Below are positions 17,118 to 25,217 of a DNA stretch of 64,000 nucleotides, in pieces. Location of the stretch: positions 1 to 64,000 of the forward strand of contig SFIY01000012.1 in assembly GCA_004555205.1 (NCBI GenBank), written 5' to 3'. Both the position numbers and the translations under genes were made by a program. This DNA is from Clostridiales bacterium. Its GTDB lineage: Bacteria; Bacillota; Clostridia; Oscillospirales; Oscillospiraceae. Within the stretch, counting starts at the first letter, position 1. Each line of letters begins with the position of its first letter. The notes beneath the pieces were generated by a model. That model saw nothing but the letters and a program-made list of their open reading frames with translations, searched no databases and was not told where the DNA came from.

Positions 17118-18103
17118 ATGGATCATAAAGACGGTTTTCAGTACGAATACTTCTCAGCGGTGACTCAGCACAAGATTGAATGGCTGTGGTATCCATACAT
17201 ACCTTATGGAAAGCTCACCATCCTTCAAGGCGATCCCGGCGAAGGGAAATCAACATTCATACTGAACATCGCAGCGCTGGTGACACGCGGCAGGCCAGAA
17301 TTCGAGAGCCGCAGAGAGTCGTGTATCAGTCAGCGGAAGATAACATTGCTGACACGGTGAAGCCCCGGCTTGTCGCTGCCGGGGCTGACTGTGATATGGT
17401 CGCCTACATCGTAGATGAGGATTACCCGCTGACGCTGGAGGACAGCAGAATCGAGCAAGTACTGCAGCAGACCGGCGCACGGCTTTTTATCCTCGATCCG
17501 CTACAGGGTTATCTGTCTCAGGACTCCGATATGACGAACGCAGGCCGCATGAGAAGCCAGCTCAAAAAGCTGGTGGATATTGCAGCAAAATACCGCTGCG
17601 CCGTCGTGATCGTCGGACATATGAACAAGTCAAGCCACGAAAAGAATCTGTACCGTGGCCTCGGCAGCATTGATATCGCGGCCATCGCCCGCAGCGTTCT
17701 GATGATCTCCCGCGATAAGGACGACCCGATGATCCGGTATATGTTTCCAGTGAAATCGAGCCTTGCGCCAGAAGGCGCGGTGATTGCTTTTTCCTTCAAT
17801 CGGGAAAACGGAATTCGTTGGCTGGGACAGAAGGAACTGGACAAAAACGTCGTTGAGAGCTGCAATCTTGCAGATAGCAAGAAGATGCTCGCAGTACGAA
17901 TAATTCTGGACGTCCTTTCCGAGCATGATGCTTTGAGTGCAGAGATCATGAAAAAGCTCAAGATCATGGACATATCGGAACGGACGATAAATACAGCAAA
18001 GAAGAGTCTCGGGATCGTTTCCTATCGAAAAGATGGCGTTTGGTACTGGCGGCTTCCCGATGGATATTATGAGCCGGACTGGAGGGTGAAGAATGGCAAG
18101 TGA
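17118..18103 (+). pseudogene. RepA-like AAA ATPase (AAA_25), frameshifted
   Basis: The N-terminal part (to about 17305) encodes YGKLTILQGDPGEGKST, a Walker A loop. The rest continues in the -1 frame with RVVYQSAEDNIADTVKPRL, Walker B in ARLFILDPLQGYL, VIVGHMNK and YRGLGSIDIAAIARSVL. The C-terminal winged helix (about 17890-18080) is intact. The order matches the RecA-like RepA/AAA_25 ATPases of clostridial mobile elements. The zero frame stops at 17360 and a one-base loss near 17300-17315 explains it. No slippery heptamer was seen, so it is probably inactive unless the base call is wrong. Its stop overlaps the recombinase 3 start. Confidence 0.8.
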
Positions 18104-19922
18104 TCAGAGAGAAGAGCTTCGGCAGCTCTACCAGAGGGAAGAAACAACCGCAGCGCGATATATTCCGGCGAAGCCGAAGATTGATATCTACGGCGGCGGC
18201 AGGATGTTTCGTGTTTGCGCTTATTGCCGTGTATCCACGGACAACGACGCGCAGCTGTCCTCATTTGAGCTGCAACAGCAGCATTACCAACAGCTCGTTG
18301 GCAATCATCCGAACTGGGACTTGAGGCACATATATGCCGACGAAGGAATCTCCGGTACTTCGCTCAAAAAGCGCGATGACTTCAATGCTATGATCGCAGC
18401 CTGTGAGCGCGGCGAATACGATCTCATTGTGACAAAGAGCGTATCGCGTTTTGCCAGAAACCTTGTTGACTGTATTACGCTGGTCAGAAAGCTGAAGCGC
18501 CAGAATCCGCCCGTTGGCGTCTTTTTCGAGACGGACAATCTGAATACGCTGTCAGAGGAATCAGAGCTCATGCTGTCATTCCTTGCCACGTTCGCACAGG
18601 AAGAGTCCGTAAAGAAAAGCGAGAGCATGATTTGGTCGCTGCAGCACCGCTTCAAGAACGGCAAGCTGCTCACACCAGAGCTGCTCGGATACTCCCGGCC
18701 ACGGGATGCAGCCGGTAATTACATCAAATACGCTCGGCTCGAAATTGTCGAAAGCGAAGCGATCATAGTCCGCTTTATCTTCGATGCGTTCTTGGCAGGC
18801 AAGAGCCCAAAAGAGATTGCTGCTCTGCTGACGGATATCTCATGCCCGACGAAGACCGGCATGGAACAATGGAGCGAGGGCTCAATCGGCTACATACTCC
18901 GCAATGAACGGTACTGTGGCAATGTTCTCACATGGAAGACGTTTACGGCGGACATGTTCGAGCATAAGCATAAGCGGAACAATATGGATCGGGATCAGTA
19001 CCTTTACACAGATCACCACGATGCGATTATCTCCGTAGAGACGTTCGAGGCAGCACAGGTGCTGCTGGCGAACAGGCGTCATCATTACTATGAGGCGCTG
19101 CCTACCATGCAGGTGATCGACGACGGCGTGTTCCGTGGGTACATTCCAATCAATCACCACTGGATCAACGATGACCCGAACGCCTATTTCGAGGCTTCAA
19201 AAAGTGTACCGAATGGTGGTTTGAAGCGGATTCGGAAAAGCAATTTCAGTGCATTTGACTTCGAGGGCTATCAGGTGGTACGCGGACAGTTCTTATCTAC
19301 GAGACCAGAGTGCCCCTGCATAACGGTAACGAACCATACGATTACCTTCAACACCTTTTGTATGAGAAAGTTTGCTGGGATACACGATGTGCAACTACTC
19401 CTGCACCCGGCAGAACGGAAGATAGCAATACGTCCATGCAAAGAAACTGATATTCACAATATTCGCTGGCGCACGGATCCCGACAAACCGTTTACGTCAA
19501 AAACGATCAGCTGTCCACATTTCGGCAATGCTCTATATCAAATCATGGGGTGGAATCCGGATTATGCGTATCGGATTCGAGGATCGTGGGCTGCACGCGG
19601 CAGAGATGAAATAATCGTCTTTACGCTTGTAAATGCCATGCCTGCAGCGTTCATGGAGACTGTCGCTGATGACAGCGAAGAGGTTAAACGGCGCAGGGTG
19701 GAAATGTGCCCGGAGGAATGGAATGAGTCATTTGGTGACGATTTCTACGAATATGCATTGGATAACAGCTTTTTCTTCTTGGCACCGAAGACAGATTGGA
19801 AAGCCGATGTGAAAAGCATCGCGCCGCCCGGAATTCAGCAATTCCAAGTCAAGACAGAGGAAGAGCTGGACAGCACCATAGCACTAATTATGCAAAAGGA
19901 AGGTAATCGCGAAAATGAATGA
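18093..19922 (+). CDS. Large serine recombinase 3 with an unusual C-terminal domain
   Basis: 609 residues. The catalytic domain lies at 38-190, with Ser48 in AYCRVSTDN, GISGTSLKKRDDF and SVSRFARNLVD. The recombinase domain follows at about 195-335. The usual cysteine zinc ribbon and long coiled coil are absent. Instead, residues about 385-561 form a different domain: GYQV, ITFN, KIAIRPC, IRWR, a Cys, GW, YAYRIRG, then PEEWNESFG. The next gene encodes the same layout as a free-standing protein, and two further genes encode shorter relatives. It begins inside the ATPase gene end and heads a tightly packed operon. Inference: recombination specificity is partly supplied by these partner proteins. 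Confidence 0.88.
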   Translation: MASDQREELRQLYQREETTAARYIPAKPKIDIYGGGRMFRVCAYCRVSTDNDAQLSSFELQQQHYQQLVGNHPNWDLRHIYADEGISGTSLKKRDDFNAMIAACERGEYDLIVTKSVSRFARNLVDCITLVRKLKRQNPPVGVFFETDNLNTLSEESELMLSFLATFAQEESVKKSESMIWSLQHRFKNGKLLTPELLGYSRPRDAAGNYIKYARLEIVESEAIIVRFIFDAFLAGKSPKEIAALLTDISCPTKTGMEQWSEGSIGYILRNERYCGNVLTWKTFTADMFEHKHKRNNMDRDQYLYTDHHDAIISVETFEAAQVLLANRRHHYYEALPTMQVIDDGVFRGYIPINHHWINDDPNAYFEASKSVPNGGLKRIRKSNFSAFDFEGYQVVRGQFLSTRPECPCITVTNHTITFNTFCMRKFAGIHDVQLLLHPAERKIAIRPCKETDIHNIRWRTDPDKPFTSKTISCPHFGNALYQIMGWNPDYAYRIRGSWAARGRDEIIVFTLVNAMPAAFMETVADDSEEVKRRRVEMCPEEWNESFGDDFYEYALDNSFFFLAPKTDWKADVKSIAPPGIQQFQVKTEEELDSTIALIMQKEGNRENE

Positions 19923-20508
19923 TAAAGAGCAGCACTTATTCCAGAACAGTATCCCTTTGGAAGATTTGCCGGAGGAAGAAGTAGTCGATCTGGCGGGATA
20001 TCAGGTAACGAAGGCGGAGCTTTTCGCACACTCCCGCGAACCGGCAATTACAATATGGGAGAACCGGCTGAAATTCAGTATGGCGTGCCTCCGGCGATTC
20101 CCGGGAACCACGCATATACAGTTCTTAATCAACCCCACAGAAAAACGGATGATCATCCGTCCGTGCACACCGGATACGCCCGACTGCCTGCGCTGGACAA
20201 GCGGCGGTGGTGCAAAGGAGATCAAGACGCGGGACATCATGTGTAAGTTCTTCGCGGCAAAGGTCTTCGATCTGATGGGCTGGGATAAGCAATATCGGTA
20301 TAAAATCCTTGGAAAACCGGCTACTTGCGATGGCGAATTTTTGTTTCTCTTCAAGCTGAACGATTTTGAATTGTTCCTTGGGGGCAAAAGAAAAGGATCA
20401 TATTTGCCGTCAGAATGGCGTGATTACTTCGGCGTTCCAGCTGAAGAACACGAGGTGGAATACAAGGTCAATCTGGCCGAAGGCTATATTACAACGGATA
20501 AAGTTTAA
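19915..20508 (+). CDS. Stand-alone paralogue of the recombinase 3 C-terminal domain (A)
   Basis: 197 residues overlapping the recombinase 3 stop by 8 bases. After an acidic N-terminus, residues about 25-185 follow the recombinase 3 tail motif by motif: AGYQV, PAITIWENRLKFS, RMIIRPC, CLRW, a Cys, DLMGW, YRYKILG, LFLFKL and PSEWRDYFG. No enzyme motif or membrane segment is visible. I do not recognise a named family. The co-translation and shared fold suggest that it binds the recombinase or the same DNA. Confidence 0.7.
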   Translation: MNDKEQHLFQNSIPLEDLPEEEVVDLAGYQVTKAELFAHSREPAITIWENRLKFSMACLRRFPGTTHIQFLINPTEKRMIIRPCTPDTPDCLRWTSGGGAKEIKTRDIMCKFFAAKVFDLMGWDKQYRYKILGKPATCDGEFLFLFKLNDFELFLGGKRKGSYLPSEWRDYFGVPAEEHEVEYKVNLAEGYITTDKV

Positions 20509-20520
20509 TGGGAGGGCATT

Positions 20521-20964
20521 ATGGAACAGTATAACGAAATCAGTATGGACGGCTTCAAAGTCGTCAGCAGCGACTTCTTCTGCACGGTATCAAGAGTATC
20601 CGCGCCGACGATTACAGTCTGGGACGGCAGCATTGGTTTCTCAAAACAGGATTTGCTGTTGCTGAACAGTTGCGAAAACGTGCTTATGCAGATCAACGCT
20701 GAGAACAAGAAAATCCTCGTCGTGCCTACGTCATCGAAGGACAAGGACGCTATCAAGTGGGTGAAGAAAACAAACCCGCTCGAAGCAAAGAAGTTTAGTT
20801 GCCCGAAACTGACTGACAATCTTTATGACGCGTGGAACTGGGATAAGGACTACATTTATCGCGCCACAGGCCGACTGGTGACGGTACAGAACAAAGTGAT
20901 GCTGTACTTCGATTTCTCAGAACCAGAGAAATGGAAGAAGCCGGAGGCGAAAGATGCAAAGTGA
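20521..20964 (+). CDS. Stand-alone paralogue of the recombinase 3 C-terminal domain (B)
   Basis: 147 residues, with GGGAGG before the ATG. It keeps the same spacing of elements, though more divergent: DGFKVV, PTITVWDGSIGFS, KKILVVPT, IKWV, a Cys, DAWNW, YIYRATG and VMLYFDF. The PEEW-x3-FG end of the longer members is missing. Function unknown; it belongs to the recombinase 3 operon and overlaps the next gene by 11 bases. Confidence 0.65.
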   Translation: MEQYNEISMDGFKVVSSDFFCTVSRVSAPTITVWDGSIGFSKQDLLLLNSCENVLMQINAENKKILVVPTSSKDKDAIKWVKKTNPLEAKKFSCPKLTDNLYDAWNWDKDYIYRATGRLVTVQNKVMLYFDFSEPEKWKKPEAKDAK

Positions 20965-21316
20965 CACATATTTATCGTTCTACTTGTCCACATCCAGAAT
21001 TCACATTTTCAGAAGCACGTTGAGAGAAATCGGCAATCCGAAATTCATTCGGTTCCTTGTGAAGGAAGACGGTCAGTCGATGATCATGGAGGCCTATCAT
21101 AAAAAGGATTTCCGTTCACACCGAGTGCCAAAGCCAACTGACAATAAAGAGTGGAAGATGGAAGTACGCAGCCTGCCGCTTTGTACTTTGTTGCAAAACA
21201 AGCTGAACTGGACGGATGGCCGATCGTATCGAATACCGGGTAAGGTGTATCCGCAGCAGCGGCTTGCTGTGTTTGACCTGTCCGCAGCGGAGCAGATTCA
21301 GCAGGCAGGCACATAG
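20954..21316 (+). CDS. Stand-alone relative of the recombinase 3 C-terminal domain (C)
   Basis: 120 residues, with GGAGG upstream inside gene B. It is the most divergent member: FIRFLVKED, MIMEAYHK, EWKME, a Cys in LCTLLQNKLNW, SYRIPG and LAVFDL match the second half of the shared domain in order and spacing. The first strand pair is shortened. Membership of the family is my inference from the pattern; a structure prediction would settle it. Confidence 0.55.
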   Translation: MQSDTYLSFYLSTSRIHIFRSTLREIGNPKFIRFLVKEDGQSMIMEAYHKKDFRSHRVPKPTDNKEWKMEVRSLPLCTLLQNKLNWTDGRSYRIPGKVYPQQRLAVFDLSAAEQIQQAGT

Positions 21317-21333
21317 ATCAAAGGAGCGGCTAT

Positions 21334-21693
21334 ATGAGAAAAGAACCAACTGGGTACGCCGTTATAGAATTCAATCACAGCGGTATTCCGGACAATGAAT
21401 TAAAGCCGGAAGAGTTCACACCACGTCAAGAGGCTGTGCTAAGAGCGCTCCAGAAGGATCGACAGGCACAGATTCGGCGTGGGTGTCCAGTAGCGGTGAT
21501 TGATATGGCCATCGGCGATAGAATCGAATCATTCAACATGAAGAACGTTGCGCCTTCGGAATTCCAGAAAAACCAACTTGGCAGAGCCGTGTACGAGGCA
21601 GTTCATAGGTTTATGCAGGATCCGGAGAATGCAAAGAAGTTCGAGGAATGGAAGAAGCAACGTCAGAGGGACGGCTCCACACCGAAAAAATGA
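21334..21693 (+). CDS. Unknown small protein in the recombinase 3 operon
   Basis: 119 residues from an ATG preceded by AAAGGAG. The beginning is a short beta region (GYAVIEFNHSGI), followed by two helical parts with many charged residues: TPRQEAVLRALQKDRQAQIRRGC and FQKNQLGRAVYEAVHRFMQDPE. The C-terminus is very basic (KKQRQRDGSTPKK), compatible with nucleic acid binding. I do not recognise the family. Its stop overlaps the next start as ATGA. Confidence 0.6.
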   Translation: MRKEPTGYAVIEFNHSGIPDNELKPEEFTPRQEAVLRALQKDRQAQIRRGCPVAVIDMAIGDRIESFNMKNVAPSEFQKNQLGRAVYEAVHRFMQDPENAKKFEEWKKQRQRDGSTPKK

Positions 21694-21914
21694 GAGTTAA
21701 GATCATCAAAAACGCTGTCAGGTGCAACTTTTGCGGCGATGTGATTGAGAGCACATACCGTCACGATTATGTGACCTGCAGCTGTGGCCGCGTATCGGTG
21801 GATGGCGGCCATGACTATTTGCGCAGATGTTTTGCCAGCCCGGATGCATTTACCGAGCTGTCTATAACAGAGACTTTAGAGGAAGAGAAGTCAAAGGAGA
21901 AGGAACCCAGATGA
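21690..21914 (+). CDS. Small zinc-ribbon protein
   Basis: 74 residues from the ATG at 21690, which overlaps the preceding stop. CNFCGDVIESTYRHDYVTCS and the following CG give a CxxC ... CxC zinc knuckle, followed by GRVSVDGGHDYLRR and an acidic tail. Similar small zinc-ribbon proteins occur in clostridial accessory operons with no known role. The call of a metal site is from the cysteines alone. Confidence 0.65.
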   Translation: MRVKIIKNAVRCNFCGDVIESTYRHDYVTCSCGRVSVDGGHDYLRRCFASPDAFTELSITETLEEEKSKEKEPR

Positions 21915-23149
21915 AAGCACCACAGATCGACCGGCTGATCCGGTCGTATGAAGGCGGCGGTCAAGCCATAGATGAACAGAGCCGAAAGCTTCTGGATCAG
22001 CTGTTTGAGAAGCTCAACCAAATCGTCCCCTGCGGCGATGATAACCGGCATGATCTGTGGCTGGAGGCACCGCGTGGTACGATCGAGGACTACGGTGATT
22101 ACGAGTACGAGTTGGAAAATGAGCTCGTTTCCAACATGGCGGAATTTGAGGCGAACTGGAAAGAAGACTATCCCCATGATGTCAGCTTTTATCAGCTCAC
22201 CACCGCAGAATACAACGGGTATCGAAATGTGATTTTGAACGGAAGCGTTGTGATCCGGTATGAACCCGGAGAAACCGGTTTCTATGATCTTTCAAAACTC
22301 CTATTGTGGCTGATAGAATCCGTAGAAAATACCATTTTCATGCTGCGGGAAGGCAGCTATAACGACCACATCCGGGAAGCATTGCCGTATCGATACAGGA
22401 CAGGCGTGCTTCCGGTCAAGGATTACTGGGATCTTTTCCCGGAGCAGCGTGCGGATCACTTTCAGCGAATCTCGGAGCGAGAGTGTGCAGAGTTCGATAC
22501 TCTGATCCATGAGCAAGCAGACACAGCGCCAATCATGGGGCTGACGGTTAACCGCTATCTGGAGATTTGTACGCTTGGCTACAAGGAAAACCGCGTTGAA
22601 GGGTATGAGACAAGAACGCCATTGGAATTGTACAAGCGAAATGCCGATGACCGCGATGGCGGACTCTTGACCATAGACCCCGATTCACCGGAAGCTTTTG
22701 ATCGCTGGTATGATATTCCCTCGCAGGATAAGTGGGAGATTCAGAACCCAAGCCACATGTGGGAGGTCATACAGGGTAGCTCGCGTACCAGAGTTCACCT
22801 TTTCGTCAGCAAGAAAGACGGCGGTTATGTATTGAGTTTGAGTACAAATGAGTACTGTTGCCCGGAATATGCTGCTCGTTTCTATTTGGCGCTCAGGCAC
22901 AACGGCATCCCTGTAACTATTTTCAATGCAGAGGGGATTGCGGATTATCTGCTGGGACGTGGGAAGGTTGGTTTTGTCCCGTGTTTCAACTGGCCGACGG
23001 ACTATTACTACGGCGGGTTTTCGGATAAGGCAGTCTTGGAATTCCGGCATTTCCCGGAGGAACACGCAGATGTACTCTCCGCAAAAACGGAATGGTATCC
23101 GATTGCCGAAGTCTCATTGAAAGAGGCAGGCGAAACGTGTACCTTTTAG
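21911..23149 (+). CDS. Unknown protein, last gene of the recombinase 3 operon
   Basis: 412 residues from the ATG at 21911, chosen for the AAAGGAGAAGGAA upstream and the 4-base overlap with the zinc-ribbon gene. It is acidic and rich in aromatic residues, with a possible hydrophobic helix at about 130-150 (LSKLLLWLIESVENTIFML). No P-loop, protease or nuclease motif is visible. It ends 41 bases before the repeat that closes the island. It may be cargo such as an anti-phage or fitness gene, but the sequence gives no direct support. Confidence 0.55.
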   Translation: MKAPQIDRLIRSYEGGGQAIDEQSRKLLDQLFEKLNQIVPCGDDNRHDLWLEAPRGTIEDYGDYEYELENELVSNMAEFEANWKEDYPHDVSFYQLTTAEYNGYRNVILNGSVVIRYEPGETGFYDLSKLLLWLIESVENTIFMLREGSYNDHIREALPYRYRTGVLPVKDYWDLFPEQRADHFQRISERECAEFDTLIHEQADTAPIMGLTVNRYLEICTLGYKENRVEGYETRTPLELYKRNADDRDGGLLTIDPDSPEAFDRWYDIPSQDKWEIQNPSHMWEVIQGSSRTRVHLFVSKKDGGYVLSLSTNEYCCPEYAARFYLALRHNGIPVTIFNAEGIADYLLGRGKVGFVPCFNWPTDYYYGGFSDKAVLEFRHFPEEHADVLSAKTEWYPIAEVSLKEAGETCTF

Positions 23150-23184
23150 GTAGTTTTACCTTTGATATGTACCTTTTGGGTAGT
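23138..23184. repeat. Two TACCTTTTRGGTA dyads, 30 bp apart
   Basis: TGTACCTTTTAGGTAGT at 23138 and TGTACCTTTTGGGTAGT at 23168 are direct copies with a 30-base period. The first contains a perfect 5-bp inverted repeat (TACCT/AGGTA) around TTT. They bridge the end of the last island gene and the 114-bp repeat. Serine recombinase att sites are short dyads of this sort, but a regulator site or chance is possible. Confidence 0.4.
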
Positions 23185-23189
23185 CTTTC

Positions 23190-23361
23190 ACAAATTACCG
23201 CAGGGGTAAGATCTCTGCGGTATTATTTTGCGGTAGAGGAGGACGAACCTAGCGGCCTTCCATTAAAATAATGGCCTACGGCTTGGCGTACACGCGAAGC
23301 GTGGTGGCAAGCCGCTGGTTCGAATCCAGTCGGGCGTACCAGGTCAGAAACCTCTTTTGTC
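23190..23361 (+). repeat. Direct repeat copy 1 with tRNA-Arg 3' end
   Basis: Bases 23190-23303 match 27236-27349 at 113 of 114 positions, and 23325-23361 match 27393-27429 exactly. The unit holds a TACCGCAG/CTGCGGTA hairpin followed by TTATTTT, a CCATTA/TAATGG hairpin and a CACGC/GCGTG hairpin. At 23314-23341 it holds a T arm plus CGGGCGT-A-CCA, the 3' end of a tRNA that would begin with ACGCCCG or GCGCCCG, as tRNA-Arg does. The 5' two thirds of the tRNA are absent. This is what an element's attachment site within a tRNA 3' end looks like. Confidence 0.8.
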
Positions 23362-23470
23362 TATTGCCCGTTTTTACTGGAACTGTGCACCAAGGCAAGA
23401 GAGGTTTTTCTCGTTTCTTGGGGCAAAATACAGGCATATACGGTCAAAATCACATAAAATGAGGCAAAAC

Positions 23471-23515
23471 GGGCTTTGAGATGGCTATGATAGCTGTCCC
23501 AAAGCCCAATTTTTT
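23471..23515 (+). terminator. Rho-independent terminator
   Basis: GGGCTTTG and CAAAGCCC pair across a 21-base loop that can itself pair (TGGCTATGATAGCTG), followed by AATTTTTT. It lies in the 620-base gene-free stretch between 23150 and 23769, which otherwise holds the repeat, a second hairpin and the MerR promoter. Confidence 0.65.
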
Positions 23516-23588
23516 GTTTCTGGCACCGAAAACAGCCCAAAAATGCTGGTGTACGTTTTAAATTTCTTTGCTCTGCAATCCCACAAGA

Positions 23589-23620
23589 AGCTGTTACCAC
23601 CATAGTAGCGGCTTTTTTTT
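23589..23620 (+). terminator. Rho-independent terminator
   Basis: AGCTGTTAC pairs with GTAGCGGCT (two wobble pairs), followed by eight T's. Together with the hairpin at 23471 it isolates the cargo cassette from upstream transcription. Confidence 0.6.
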
Positions 23621-23657
23621 ATTTTTACAAGGTCTTGGGTCTGTGTTTCTGATTCCC

Positions 23658-23689
23658 GCACGCGAAATTTACAAGCGCTGTTATGACAG
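23658..23689 (+). promoter_or_regulatory. 32-base element shared with 25218-25249 (copy 1)
   Basis: The segment beginning GCACGCGAAATTTACAAGCG and ending CTGTTATGACAG is repeated with two changes before the 91-residue gene at 25284. Each copy precedes a cassette gene in the same orientation, so it is probably a shared operator or promoter element, possibly for the MerR protein encoded in between. Confidence 0.5.
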
Positions 23690-23723
23690 AGCTCTTCGCG
23701 CAAAGGACGACACAAAAAACGCT

Positions 23724-23751
23724 TGACTGCACGCAGCGTGCAGTTATACGC
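23724..23751 (+). promoter_or_regulatory. MerR gene promoter with palindromic operator
   Basis: TTGACT is followed after 15-16 bases by TTATAC/TATACG. The spacer carries CTGCACG-CAG-CGTGCAG, a perfect 7-bp inverted repeat. MerR regulators bind palindromes between the -35 and -10 boxes. The spacer here is shorter than the 19-20 bases usual for MerR activation, so self-repression is equally likely. Confidence 0.5.
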
Positions 23752-23769
23752 TGAAATCGGAGGATACGG

Positions 23770-24111
23770 ATGCAGGAACAATCGACCATGACATTACGTG
23801 AGCTGTGCCGGACACTGGGTGTCTCCCGCAGAGCCGTGCAGGGCTATGAGTCCCACAATCTACTCAGCCCATCTGGAAAATCACCCATGGGGCATCTCAT
23901 CTATGATGCCGATGCGCAGCGGCGCGTACAGCAGATCCATCAGTATCAGAAGTACGGCTTCCAGCTCAGGGAAATTGCCCCGTTGCTGAACGCCCCTACT
24001 GAAATGCTGCGAAAAGCGCTGGTGGAAAAGCTGGTAAATCTCGAGCATAGGCAACAGGAACTGGACGAAATAATCAGAGAATTGCGAGGTGAGCTTCAAC
24101 AACTGACATAG
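23770..24111 (+). CDS. MerR-family transcriptional regulator
   Basis: 113 residues. The N-terminal winged helix has TLRELCRTLGVSRRAVQGYE, followed by NLLSPSGKSPMGHLIYDADA and a second helix pair (HQYQKYGFQLREIAPLL). A C-terminal coiled coil of about 30 residues would dimerise it. The short effector end has no cysteines, so it is not a metal sensor. The ribosome binding site is GGAGGA. It probably controls the adjacent lipoprotein gene and itself through the palindrome upstream. Confidence 0.9.
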   Translation: MQEQSTMTLRELCRTLGVSRRAVQGYESHNLLSPSGKSPMGHLIYDADAQRRVQQIHQYQKYGFQLREIAPLLNAPTEMLRKALVEKLVNLEHRQQELDEIIRELRGELQQLT

Positions 24112-24157
24112 CATGATGCGAGAAGAACTCTGTCAATCATTTTTAAAGGAGAATACT

Positions 24158-25174
24158 ATGATAAAGAGAATCCTTGCGCTGGGATTGGTGCTGATTATGT
24201 CCCTATCCCTCCTGGCCTGCAGAGCAGAAACAACAAGGAAGCAGGCTAAATACAAAACCTATGAAGAAATCGAAACAGCCGTTCAGGCACAGATGGAGAC
24301 CGCTGGTCAAACACTGTCGGATGAATTCCAAAAAACGCAGACAAAGATGGGAGATTCCTTTGACGGTTACGTAAAAAGCCTTACGGATATTGATGCATGG
24401 TATGCTCTGTGTCTATCGGAGAGCAATTCACTGTATGCAATGCTGTTCGAAGCAACCACAGCTTACTACCATTTGATTGCAGATGCTGGCATTGAGGAGT
24501 ATAAGACGTGGAACGACGCCATGGCTGATTGCTACGATATGTGGGATGACGCTATGAGCGACTATTATGATAAGTGGGATGATTTGCTGGAAGACGCTTA
24601 CGATTTGTTTTACGATATTATCGAAGATGCGTACGACACCGAGGGATACAACACGGCATCCGATGCTTGGGAGGATATGTACGAAAAATACTCGGATGCA
24701 TGGGGGGATATGTATGACCTATATTCGGACACATGGAGCAACTTGTATGAAAATTACTCCGATGTTTGGAGTGGCTTTTACGAAGGAGATACCCATGTGG
24801 ATGAGATGATTGATAATACCGCACAGAAAAAACGGCAGGAAGCCGACGAAGATCAGTCTGAAAAGCAAAGCAAAAAAGAGAAAACATCTGAAGTGAAAGA
24901 AACAAATGCAGAGGAGGCTTCTGTCGACTTCAAGGCCGCTATGAACAGCTATGAGGAATTCTTCGATGAGTACATTGCCTTCATGGAGAAATACAACAAC
25001 TCGGATGATCCTATGAGTATGATGACGGATTACCTATCCTATATGCAGAAGTACACCGACACCATGCAAAAGCTGGAGGACATCGACGAGGACAGCCTGT
25101 CCGATGCCGACGCTCTGTATTATCTGGAGGTGCAGAGTCGCATCACCCAAAAACTGCTGACCGTGGCCAATTGA
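24158..25174 (+). CDS. Acidic lipoprotein with 11-residue aromatic repeats
   Basis: 338 residues from the ATG at 24158 (AAAGGAG upstream). The signal peptide ends in LSLLAC, a clear lipobox with Cys21. Residues about 115-205 are extraordinarily rich in D, W and Y. They include consecutive 11-residue units of the form YSDxWxxxYxx: YSDAWGDMYDL, YSDTWSNLYEN, YSDVWSGFYEG. A charged linker (KKRQEADEDQSEKQ) and a helical C-terminus follow. It is predicted to sit on the outer face of the membrane. The family may be one of the DUF6591-type lipoproteins, but I am not certain. Function unknown. Confidence 0.75.
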   Translation: MIKRILALGLVLIMSLSLLACRAETTRKQAKYKTYEEIETAVQAQMETAGQTLSDEFQKTQTKMGDSFDGYVKSLTDIDAWYALCLSESNSLYAMLFEATTAYYHLIADAGIEEYKTWNDAMADCYDMWDDAMSDYYDKWDDLLEDAYDLFYDIIEDAYDTEGYNTASDAWEDMYEKYSDAWGDMYDLYSDTWSNLYENYSDVWSGFYEGDTHVDEMIDNTAQKKRQEADEDQSEKQSKKEKTSEVKETNAEEASVDFKAAMNSYEEFFDEYIAFMEKYNNSDDPMSMMTDYLSYMQKYTDTMQKLEDIDEDSLSDADALYYLEVQSRITQKLLTVAN

Positions 25175-25181
25175 ATACACG

Positions 25182-25214
25182 CAGGGGGGCCTTGGGATTA
25201 CCCGAGGCCCCCTG
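25182..25214 (+). terminator. Strong hairpin after the lipoprotein gene
   Basis: CAGGGGGGCCTTGGG pairs with CCCGAGGCCCCCTG around ATTA with one bulge and one wobble. There is no T tract, so it may terminate weakly or protect the mRNA end. Confidence 0.5.
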
Positions 25215-25217
25215 ACT

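Noticed and set aside
23314..23341. A functional tRNA-Arg gene
   Set aside because: Only the T arm and 3' acceptor strand are present; no 5' acceptor strand, D arm or anticodon arm can be found upstream.
24490..24790. Repeated DNA in the lipoprotein gene as a possible CRISPR-like array
   Set aside because: The period is 33 bases and keeps the reading frame, with no spacers; it is a protein repeat. No CRISPR array was found anywhere in the window.
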